A DNA stretch of 32,224 nucleotides from NCBI GenBank assembly GCA_029959555.1, contig JASCPI010000054.1, positions 1 to 32,224 of the forward strand, read 5' to 3'. Shown here piece after piece: positions 26,449-32,224 of the stretch. Origin of the DNA: Lysobacteraceae bacterium PS02065 (GTDB lineage Bacteria; Pseudomonadota; Gammaproteobacteria; Xanthomonadales; Rhodanobacteraceae). The notes beneath the pieces were generated by a model. That model saw only the letters and a program-made list of their open reading frames with translations. It was not told where the DNA came from and searched no databases. Made by a program: the position numbers and the translations under genes. Positions within the stretch are counted from its first letter, which is position 1. Each line of letters starts with the position of its first letter.

Positions 26449-27141
26449 TCAGTGGGTCAGCGACACGGCGTCGAAATCGGGCACGCACGGATGGGCGGCC
26501 ACGGCCGGGCACGTCGACGGCGTGCGCGCGAGCAGGGTCGTGCGCAGCCCGCTCGCGCGGGCGGCATCGAGCTCCTCGACGATGTCGGACAGGAACAGGA
26601 TCCCGGCAGGCTCCACGGCGATCGCCTCGGCGATGCGCGCGTACGACGCGGCGTCGCGCTTGGCGCCGGTCGTGGTGTCGAAGTAGCCCGAGAACAGCGG
26701 CGTCAGGTCGCCTTGCTCGGTATGTGCGAACAGCAGCTTCTGCGCCGGCACCGAGCCGGACGAGTAAACGTACAGCGACAGCCCCAGGCCGTGCCATTCG
26801 CGCAGCCGGCGCGCCGCGTCTTCGTAGACGTGCCCGCGGAACGCACCGTTCGAGTAGCCCTCTTCCCAGATCAGCCCCTGCAAGGCCTTGAGCGCGGTCG
26901 ACTTCCGGTCGGCGTCGATCCATCCGATCAGCAGGTCGATGATCTCCTGCTCGCTCGCAGCCACGAGTCCGGCTTCGCGTGCGGCCTCGTGCAACCAGTG
27001 CTGTACCTCGGGCGTATCGGCGTGCGTGACGACGAAGGCGGGCAGGCGCTCGCGCGCGAACGGGAACAGCACGTCCTTGACGAAGCTCAGGGAGCTCGTG
27101 GTGCCTTCGATGTCGGTGACGATGGCGCGGATGGCGGGCAT
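26449..27141 (-). CDS. mtnC: Acireductone synthase (enolase-phosphatase E1) MtnC
   Basis: The product has 230 residues of the HAD superfamily. TDIEGTTSSLSFVKDVLFPFA puts the nucleophilic Asp10 and Glu12 in the MtnC-specific D-x-E-G-T-T form. VYSSGSVPAQKLLF is motif II. The lysine of motif III is in TGAKRDAASY and the acidic motif IV in ILFLSDIVEELDAA. The bifunctional enzyme enolises and dephosphorylates 2,3-diketo-5-methylthiopentyl-1-phosphate to acireductone in methionine salvage. The ATG at 27141 starts the conserved protein; frame upstream is non-coding. It sits 242 bases after mtnD and may have its own promoter. It is tightly followed by the C13 peptidase gene. Confidence 0.95.
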   Translation of the reverse strand: MPAIRAIVTDIEGTTSSLSFVKDVLFPFARERLPAFVVTHADTPEVQHWLHEAAREAGLVAASEQEIIDLLIGWIDADRKSTALKALQGLIWEEGYSNGAFRGHVYEDAARRLREWHGLGLSLYVYSSGSVPAQKLLFAHTEQGDLTPLFSGYFDTTTGAKRDAASYARIAEAIAVEPAGILFLSDIVEELDAARASGLRTTLLARTPSTCPAVAAHPCVPDFDAVSLTH

Positions 27142-27170
27142 GTCGGCGAACCTGTAACGAATGGATGGCA

Positions 27171-27179
27171 AGGTTAGCA
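27171..27179 (-). promoter_or_regulatory. Possible extended -10 promoter before mtnC
   Basis: On the minus strand TGCTAACCT (TG extension plus TAACCT) ends 29 bases before the mtnC ATG. The -35 region is poor. It would allow mtnC-C13-metNIQ to be read separately from mtnBD. Confidence 0.3.
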
Positions 27180-27305
27180 GGCAGGCACGAAACGGAAGGT
27201 GTCCGCTCCCGGCATCGCCGCGCGTCTTAGGTGAAGTCGATGGAAGACGGGATACGGATGCTTCCCGCAGGACTCTGGTCGTGACCCCAAGCACGGCCGA
27301 GAAGG

Positions 27306-27360
27306 GAACACGTCATGCGCCCGGACTTGCGAAAGGGCGCGTGGCGTGTTCCGGCTTTTT
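27306..27360 (+). terminator. Strong intrinsic-terminator-like hairpin, plus strand, between mtnD and mtnC
   Basis: Bases 27306-27322 and 27335-27351 pair over 17 positions on the plus strand, with two G-U pairs and a 12-base loop, followed by CGGCTTTTT (27352-27360). On the minus strand the same two positions become C-A mismatches and there is no T-tract. The signal therefore points against the mtn/met genes, and no plus-strand gene lies upstream of it here. Confidence 0.6.
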
Positions 27361-27383
27361 CCCGATGTCGCTGCAGCCGCCGA

Positions 27384-27968
27384 CTAGGCGGCCGCTTTGG
27401 TCCTGGCGGATGCCGCCGAAGCGTGGGGCGTCATGCGCGGGAAGCGCTGCGCGATGTCGTCGCCCGTGAACTCGGCGACCCAGCCTGCCGGATTGTTGAA
27501 CAACCGGATCGCGACGAAGTACGGCGATTCGCTCATGTCGAACCAGTGGCGCGTGCCGTCCGGGACGCCGATCAGGTCGCCCTTCTCGCAGAGGATGTCG
27601 TAGACCCGCTCGCCGATGTGCAGCGTGAACTGGCCCGCGCCCGCGACGAAGAAGCGCACCTCGTCCTCCGCGTGCGTATGCTCGCTGAGGAACTTCTGGC
27701 GGAACGCGGCGCGGTCCGGATGATCGGGCGTGAGGCTGACGACGTCGACGGTCTTGTAGCCTTCTTCCTGCATGAGGCGGTCGATGTCGGTGCGGTAGGC
27801 CGCGATGACCTCGTCCTGGCTCGCGCCGGGGGCGACCGGCTGCGAGGCCTCCCATTGCTCGAAACGCACGCCGACCTGGCCGAGTTCGCGCGCGATGTCG
27901 GCAAGCTCGGTGTAGGTGGCGACGGGCGCATGGCCCTTGTCGTGTTCGAAGATGCTCAGCCGGCTCAT
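27384..27968 (-). CDS. mtnD: Acireductone dioxygenase MtnD
   Basis: The product has 194 residues with the cupin fold. HTHAEDEVRFFVAG supplies His97, His99 and Glu103, and GTRHWFDM supplies His141. These four are the metal ligands of acireductone dioxygenases. With Fe2+ the enzyme makes the methionine precursor 2-keto-4-methylthiobutyrate plus formate; with Ni2+ it also releases CO. The C-terminus is Ala/Ser/Lys-rich. Its ATG overlaps the mtnB stop as ATGA, so the two are coupled. Confidence 0.95.
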   Translation of the reverse strand: MSRLSIFEHDKGHAPVATYTELADIARELGQVGVRFEQWEASQPVAPGASQDEVIAAYRTDIDRLMQEEGYKTVDVVSLTPDHPDRAAFRQKFLSEHTHAEDEVRFFVAGAGQFTLHIGERVYDILCEKGDLIGVPDGTRHWFDMSESPYFVAIRLFNNPAGWVAEFTGDDIAQRFPRMTPHASAASARTKAAA

Positions 27969-28615
27969 GGGGACAACCTCCTCAGGTCAAGCTCGCAGTT
28001 CAGCAGAAACTCGAACGCCTCGATATGGCGTTTGGTTTCCGCCATATCAACGCCCCAGGCATAGATGCCGTGGCCGTCGATGAGATAGCCGTGCAGCGGC
28101 TTGCCCGCGTCGAGCCAGGCGTCGACCTGCGCGACGAGCACGTCCATGTCCTGCGTGTTCGGGAACACGGGCAGGTCAAGCACGCTCTCGTGGGTCGTGT
28201 AGCCCGAGATGGCCTTCTGCAGCTCCCAGCCCTCGAAGCGCACGACACCTTCGCGTGCGTACAGGCGCGAGGCGACGCTCTGTGCGCGCGAATGGGTGTG
28301 CAGCACGGCACCGATGGCCGGGAAGCGGCGATAGATCTGCGTGTGCAACGCGGTCTCGGCGGACGGGCGCGCCGTGGTGGCGACGGGCGCGTTGTCGAAG
28401 TCGACGACCATGACGTCGGTCTCGCCGAGTCGGCCCTTGTCGCGCCCGGACACGGTGACCGCGGCATGGCGATCGTCGAGGCGCATCGAGAAATTGCTGC
28501 TGGTCGCGGGCGTCCAGCCGCGCTCGGCGAGCTCGCGACCGGCTTCGGCGATCGTGCGGGCGCACACGGCGAGGCGTGCGCTGTCGTAGGGCAGGGTAGT
28601 GATGGCGAACTCCAC
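27965..28615 (-). CDS. mtnB: Methylthioribulose-1-phosphate dehydratase MtnB
   Basis: The product has 216 residues of the class II aldolase/adducin family. The start is GTG at 28615; no ATG fits without losing conserved sequence. TPATSSNFSMR and VTVSGRDKGRLGETDVM are family blocks. PSAETALH holds the catalytic Glu87, and VLHTHSRAQS (His106, His108) with LIDGHGIYAWG (His182) bind zinc. It dehydrates 5-methylthioribulose 1-phosphate in methionine salvage. The start codon is about 70 bases after the phoU stop, with a GC hairpin and a TATCAT -10-like element between. mtnA and an MTA phosphorylase or nucleosidase are not in this window. Confidence 0.94.
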   Translation of the reverse strand: MEFAITTLPYDSARLAVCARTIAEAGRELAERGWTPATSSNFSMRLDDRHAAVTVSGRDKGRLGETDVMVVDFDNAPVATTARPSAETALHTQIYRRFPAIGAVLHTHSRAQSVASRLYAREGVVRFEGWELQKAISGYTTHESVLDLPVFPNTQDMDVLVAQVDAWLDAGKPLHGYLIDGHGIYAWGVDMAETKRHIEAFEFLLNCELDLRRLSP

Positions 28616-28638
28616 GGACAGCCGTCCAAACGACGACG

Positions 28639-28644
28639 ATGATA
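28639..28644 (-). promoter_or_regulatory. Possible -10 element for mtnB
   Basis: TATCAT on the minus strand lies 23 bases before the GTG of mtnB. The -35 position falls within the GC hairpin and does not match the consensus. Confidence 0.3.
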
Positions 28645-28657
28645 CGCGAGTCCGCCC

Positions 28658-28679
28658 GGCCCCGCCCGCAGGCGGGGCC
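28658..28679 (-). terminator. GC-rich hairpin after phoU
   Basis: GGCCCCGCC (28658-28666) and GGCGGGGCC (28671-28679) form a perfect 9-bp stem with a 4-base loop, beginning 7 bases past the phoU stop. No T-tract follows, so it is at best a weak or Rho-assisted terminator closing the pst-phoU operon. Confidence 0.5.
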
Positions 28680-28686
28680 TGCTGGC

Positions 28687-29406
28687 TCAGGGGGCGGTCA
28701 TCGTCACGCTGGAGGACTGGTCGCCCTTGCGGCGCGACAGGCCGATCTGCGTGCCGTGCACGAGGAAGTAGATGTTCTCGGCGATATTGGTCGCGTGGTC
28801 GCCGATGCGCTCGATGTTCTTGGCCATGAACAGCAGGTGCGTGCACGGCGTGATGTTGCGCGGGTCTTCCATCATGTACGTGAGCAGCTCGCGGAACATG
28901 CTCGTGTAGAGCACGTCGAGTTCCTCGTCGCGGGCCCAGGCGAGCAGCGCGCGATCGGCGTCGCGGTCGTGGTACGCCGCGAGCACCTCGCGGATGAGGT
29001 CGGCGGCGATCTCGGCGAGCCGTGGCAGTGCGTACACCGGGCGCACGGGCGCGACCTGGTTGAGCGCGATCGCGCGCTTGGCCACGTTGGCCGCGTAGTC
29101 GCCGATGCGCTCGATGTCCGAGGCGATGCGCAGCGCCGCCATGACCTCGCGCAGGTCGCGTGCCATCGGCTGGCGCAGCGCGAGCAGGCGGATGACGTCG
29201 TGGCTGACCTCGAGCTCGAGCGCGTCGACCTCGGCATCGCTCTTGACGATGCGCTCGGCCGCTTCGGTGTCGCGCTCGATCACGGCCGCGATCGCGGCTT
29301 CGAGTTCGGTCAGCGCGAGGTCGCCCATGCGCTGGATCTCGCCGGTCAGGCGCTGCAGTTCCTCGTCGTAGCTCTTCACGATGTGGTCGCCGGTTGCGGT
29401 GGTCAT
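28687..29406 (-). CDS. phoU: Phosphate signalling complex protein PhoU
   Basis: The product has 239 residues, all-helical, with the two PhoU repeats. Each carries the metal-binding E-R-I-G-D-x-A-x-N motif: SDIERIGDYAANVAKRA in the first half and KNIERIGDHATNIAENIYF in the second. PhoU links the Pst transporter to the PhoR sensor and keeps the Pho regulon off in high phosphate. It is the last gene of pstCAB-phoU, starting 13 bases after pstB. The C-terminal tail is Ser/Thr-rich and not conserved. Confidence 0.95.
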   Translation of the reverse strand: MTTATGDHIVKSYDEELQRLTGEIQRMGDLALTELEAAIAAVIERDTEAAERIVKSDAEVDALELEVSHDVIRLLALRQPMARDLREVMAALRIASDIERIGDYAANVAKRAIALNQVAPVRPVYALPRLAEIAADLIREVLAAYHDRDADRALLAWARDEELDVLYTSMFRELLTYMMEDPRNITPCTHLLFMAKNIERIGDHATNIAENIYFLVHGTQIGLSRRKGDQSSSVTMTAP

Positions 29407-29419
29407 GGTGGTGTCGTCC

Positions 29420-30241
29420 TCAGCCGAAGCGGCCGGTGATGTAGTCCTCGGTCTGCTGCTTCACGGGCTTGGTGAAGAGCTTTTCGGTCTCGCCGAATTC
29501 GACGAGCTCGCCGAGGTACATGAAGGCGGTGTAGTCCGAGCAGCGTGCTGCCTGCTGCATGTTGTGGGTCACGATCGCGATCGTGTAGTGGTCCTTGAGC
29601 TCGGCGACGAGCTGCTCGATCTTGCCCGTGGCGATCGGATCGAGCGCCGAGGTCGGCTCGTCGAGCAGCAGCACGTCGGGCTTGAGGGCGACGGCGCGTG
29701 CGATGCACAGACGCTGCTGCTGGCCGCCGGAGAGGCCTAGCGCGCTCTGCTTGAGCTTGTCCTTGACCTCGTTCCACAAGGCGCCCTGCTGCAGCGCCTG
29801 CTCGACGCGCACGTCCATCTCGGCCTTCGAGAGCTTCTCGTAGTGGCGGATCGCGTAGGCGATGTTCTCGTAGATCGACATCGGGAACGGCACCGGCTTC
29901 TGGAACACCATGCCGACCTTGCTGCGCAGGCGGTTGAGCGGGTACTTCGCGTCGAGGATGTTCTCGCCGTCGAGCATGACCTCGCCGCGCGCCTCGAGCT
30001 TAGGGTAGATCGCGTAGATGCGGTTGAAGATGCGCAGCAGCGTCGACTTGCCGCAACCCGACGGGCCGATCAGCGCGGTGACGCGCTTCTCCGCGATGTC
30101 GAGGCTGACGTCCTTGAGCGCATGGAAACCGTCGTAGTAGAAGTTGAGGTTGCGCGCCGACATCTTGGGCGCCGCAGCCGCATCGGCGGGGCGCGACGCC
30201 GAGCCGACGACCGGGGTCGAGAGGGCGAGTTGGCTAGTCAT
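29420..30241 (-). CDS. pstB: Phosphate ABC transporter ATP-binding protein PstB
   Basis: The product has 273 residues. The Walker A GPSGCGKST is at 59-67, with PstB-specific FNRIYAIYP just after it. The Q-loop region VFQKPVPFPMSIYENIAY, signature LSGGQQQR (170-177), Walker B VLLLDEPTSALDPIAT and H-loop VTHNMQQAARCSDY follow. About 25 N-terminal residues are Ala/Ser-rich and extra. It energises PstCA. The ATG overlaps the end of pstA by 8 bases. Confidence 0.96.
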   Translation of the reverse strand: MTSQLALSTPVVGSASRPADAAAAPKMSARNLNFYYDGFHALKDVSLDIAEKRVTALIGPSGCGKSTLLRIFNRIYAIYPKLEARGEVMLDGENILDAKYPLNRLRSKVGMVFQKPVPFPMSIYENIAYAIRHYEKLSKAEMDVRVEQALQQGALWNEVKDKLKQSALGLSGGQQQRLCIARAVALKPDVLLLDEPTSALDPIATGKIEQLVAELKDHYTIAIVTHNMQQAARCSDYTAFMYLGELVEFGETEKLFTKPVKQQTEDYITGRFG

Positions 30242-31121
30242 GGCTGATCTTGTTCCTGAGGAGGATGGCGCGCGCGAGGAGGCTCAGCAGCAGGACGAAC
30301 ACGGTGAGCACGAGCGCACCGGCCCACGCGAGCGTCTGCCACGATTCGTAGGGGCTGCCGGCGAACTGGTTCATGACCACCGGAACGCTGGCCATCGGCC
30401 GCGTCAGGTCCATGCTCCAGTACTGGTTGCCGAAGGCGGTGAAGAGCAGCGGCGCGGTCTCGCCGCTGATGCGGGCCAGCGCGAGCAGGATGCCGGTGAC
30501 GATGCCGGCCGAGGCGCCGCGGTAGAGCACCTGCACGATCACCTTCCACTGCGGGATGCCGAGCGACAGCGCGGCCTCGCGCATCTGCGAGGGCACCAGG
30601 CGCAGCATCTCGTCGGTCGTGCGCACGACCACCGGCAGCACGATGAAGGCCAGCGCGATCGAGCCCGCCAGCGCCGAGAAGCTTCCGCCCATCTGCGCGA
30701 CCACGATCGTGTAGACGAACAGGCCGAGCACGATCGACGGAGCCGACAGCAGGATGTCGTTGACGAAGCGGATCACCGTGCCGATCTTGCGCGCGCCGGC
30801 GTATTCGGCGAGCCAGGTGCCCGCAGCGATGCCGAGCGGCGTGCCGATCAGGATCGCGAGCAGGCACATGACCGCACTGCCGAAGAACGCATTGGCGAGG
30901 CCGCCTTCTTCCATCGGCGGCGGCGTCGTCTGCGTGAACAGCGCGAGGCTGATGCCGCCCATGCCCTTGCTGATCGTGGTCCAGAGGATCCAGGTCAGGA
31001 AGAACAGGCCGAACAGGGCCGCCGTGCACGACAGCACGAGCGCGACGCGGTTGACGATCGCGCGGCGGCGGTAGAGGCGGCGCGCGACGGGGGAATCGAC
31101 GATCGACGGTACGGCGCTCAT
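30234..31121 (-). CDS. pstA: Phosphate ABC transporter permease PstA
   Basis: The product has 295 residues with six hydrophobic segments. GIAAGTWLAEYAG, RFVNDILLSAPSIVLGLFVY and MLRLVPSQMREAALSLGIPQWK (the coupling EAA loop) followed by ISGETAPLLFTAFGNQYW are PstA landmarks. It pairs with PstC in the inner membrane. The ATG at 31121 overlaps the pstC stop as ATGA; the open frame upstream is only a shadow of pstC. Confidence 0.95.
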   Translation of the reverse strand: MSAVPSIVDSPVARRLYRRRAIVNRVALVLSCTAALFGLFFLTWILWTTISKGMGGISLALFTQTTPPPMEEGGLANAFFGSAVMCLLAILIGTPLGIAAGTWLAEYAGARKIGTVIRFVNDILLSAPSIVLGLFVYTIVVAQMGGSFSALAGSIALAFIVLPVVVRTTDEMLRLVPSQMREAALSLGIPQWKVIVQVLYRGASAGIVTGILLALARISGETAPLLFTAFGNQYWSMDLTRPMASVPVVMNQFAGSPYESWQTLAWAGALVLTVFVLLLSLLARAILLRNKISHD

Positions 31122-32089
31122 CGCGCACCCTCCCTGCGGGACATCTGGAGCAGCATGAGGCGGGCCGCGGCGAGCACGATGAACGTCACGATGAACAGGA
31201 CGAAGCCGAGCAGCAGCAGCGCCGAGCGGTAGGTATCGGTGGCTTCGGCGAAGTCGTTCGCGATGAGTGCCGCGATCGTCGTGCCGGGCTCGAGCAGCGA
31301 CGGCGAGAAGCGTACCGTGTTGCCGATCACGAACGCGACGGCCATGGTCTCGCCGAGCGCGCGGCCGAGGCCGAGGAACACGCCGCCGATGACCGCCGAG
31401 CGCGTGTACGGCAGGACGACGTCCCAGACCACTTCCCACTTGGTCGCGCCGAGTGCGTAGGCCGATTCCTTGAGGCGCGTCGGCACGGTCAGGAACACTT
31501 CGCGCATGACCGACGAGATGAACGGGATGACCATGATCGCGAGCACGAAGCCCGCGGTGAGCATGCCGATGCCGAGCGGCGGACCCTGGAACAGGGCGCC
31601 GATCACCGGCAGCGTGCCGACGTGGTCGTTGAGCCAGGGCGTCACGTATTCGGTCATGACCGGCACGAGCACGAACAGGCCCCACATGCCGTAGATGATC
31701 GACGGGATGCCGGCGAGAAGCTCGATGGCCGAGCCGACCGGCCCGCGCAGCCAGGTCGGGGCGACCTCGGTGAGGTAGAGCGCGATGCCGAAGCTGATCG
31801 GCACCGCGATGATCATCGCCACGAGCGCGGTCACCAGCGTGCCGTAGATCGGCACGAGCGCGCCGTAGCGGTTTTCGACCGGGTTCCATTCGGTCGAGAA
31901 GAAGAAGCGCCAGCCTTCGGCAGCGAGCACTTCACGGCCTCCCCACAGCATCGACAGCGCGGCTCCGGCCAGCGCGATCAGGACGAGGAAGGCGGTGATG
32001 GCGAGGATCCAGCGGAAGCCGCGGTCCTGGGATTCGTCGCGCTTGGCGCGGGCATGGATCGGTAGGGCGGGAGCGGCTGTCGTCGTCAT
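31118..32089 (-). CDS. pstC: Phosphate ABC transporter permease PstC
   Basis: The product has 323 residues with six hydrophobic segments. After a polar N-terminal tail of about 25 residues and TM1 come the family blocks EWNPVENRYGALVPIYGTL and IELLAGIPSIIYGMWGLFV. VPTRLKESAYALGATKWEVV is the EAA coupling loop, followed by GLGRALGETMAVAFVIGN. It makes the phosphate channel with PstA. No strong ribosome binding site is seen before the ATG at 32089. A hairpin lies between it and the gene upstream. Confidence 0.95.
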   Translation of the reverse strand: MTTTAAPALPIHARAKRDESQDRGFRWILAITAFLVLIALAGAALSMLWGGREVLAAEGWRFFFSTEWNPVENRYGALVPIYGTLVTALVAMIIAVPISFGIALYLTEVAPTWLRGPVGSAIELLAGIPSIIYGMWGLFVLVPVMTEYVTPWLNDHVGTLPVIGALFQGPPLGIGMLTAGFVLAIMVIPFISSVMREVFLTVPTRLKESAYALGATKWEVVWDVVLPYTRSAVIGGVFLGLGRALGETMAVAFVIGNTVRFSPSLLEPGTTIAALIANDFAEATDTYRSALLLLGFVLFIVTFIVLAAARLMLLQMSRREGAR

Positions 32090-32153
32090 GGCATCCGCGG
32101 CCGGGGCAGGCCTGGGTGAAGGAGAAGCGGAAGGAGCGGACGGGTGTGCGAAA

Positions 32154-32182
32154 GCGCCGCCGTCCTCGCGGGACGGCGGCGC
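32154..32182 (-). terminator. Hairpin between the upstream gene and pstC (likely attenuator)
   Basis: GCGCCGCCGTCC (32154-32165) pairs perfectly with GGACGGCGGCGC (32171-32182) across TCGCG: 12 bp. On the minus strand it is followed by only TTT, so it looks leaky. Such hairpins between pstS and pstC are known to let PstS be made in excess over the membrane parts. Confidence 0.6.
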
Positions 32183-32194
32183 CGGTGGGACGGG

Positions 32195-32224
32195 TTACTG
32201 CTTGATCTGTCGCTTATACACAAA
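32195..32224 (-). CDS. Possible pstS 3' end, or adapter-derived sequence
   Basis: On the minus strand the frame closes with TAA at 32195-32197 after the residues FVYKRQIKQ. By position, just upstream of the attenuator-like hairpin and pstC, this would be the end of pstS. However the VYKRQ portion comes from bases matching a Tn5/Nextera mosaic end at 15 of 16 positions, so only IKQ-stop can be trusted as genomic. Nothing in nine residues identifies PstS itself. Confidence 0.3.
   Translation of the reverse strand, partial: FVYKRQIKQ

Noticed and set aside
27142..27383. SAM riboswitch upstream of mtnC
   Set aside because: The gap has a long hairpin, but it is oriented on the plus strand and I could not recognise a SAM-I, SAM-II or SAH aptamer core on the minus strand.

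Overview
The window is GC-rich, densely coded and mostly on the minus strand. Gene content points to a gammaproteobacterium of the Xanthomonadales/Lysobacterales: mdtABC pump, Uup, mtnB-mtnD-mtnC with metNIQ, pst-phoU, exported M28 and membrane C13 peptidases, and dispersed CCCTCTCC/GGAGAGGG palindromes. The genus cannot be fixed from sequence alone. The left edge cuts an IS110-family transposase. The right edge ends a few codons into the gene upstream of pstC, in bases that closely resemble a Tn5/Nextera mosaic end, so it may be a contig end.

Region 1 (1-7471): the 3' end of an IS110 transposase abuts a palindromic repeat. Then, read on the minus strand from high to low coordinates, come a fused SoxYZ-like carrier (6656-7471), an AT-richer ankyrin lipoprotein (5804-6535), a SoxH-like exported metallohydrolase (4797-5735), a monohaem cytochrome c (4486-4806), an FccB-type Tat-exported flavoprotein with both redox cysteines (3209-4489), a FrnE/DsbA-like protein, a TCR/Tet-type MFS exporter and a small membrane protein. 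The metallohydrolase, cytochrome and flavoprotein genes overlap each other. Together with the SoxYZ fusion they look like a reduced periplasmic sulfur or quinoprotein relay that lacks SoxXA, SoxB, SoxCD and any PQQ dehydrogenase within the window.

Region 2 (7536-17521): an mdtABC tripartite efflux operon, an SDR, a 432-base intergenic stretch with at least three palindromic repeat units, and a Tat-exported NAD-dependent epimerase-like protein.

Region 3 (17670-22389): plus-strand uup, a coiled-coil/BamE-like small exported protein coupled by a GTGA overlap to an M28 metallopeptidase, a convergent EF-hand protein (minus), and a glutathione peroxidase.

Region 4 (22408-32224, all minus): pstC-pstA-pstB-phoU (phosphate uptake), then mtnB-mtnD and mtnC (methionine salvage), a membrane-anchored legumain-like C13 peptidase, and metN-metI-metQ (methionine uptake). 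The C13 gene begins 2 bases after the mtnC stop and overlaps the metN start, so it is wired into a methionine salvage/uptake operon. A long hairpin with a U-tract on the plus strand lies between mtnD and mtnC, facing against all neighbouring genes. The best candidates for something undescribed are the C13-methionine coupling, the reduced Sox-like relay, and this antisense hairpin.
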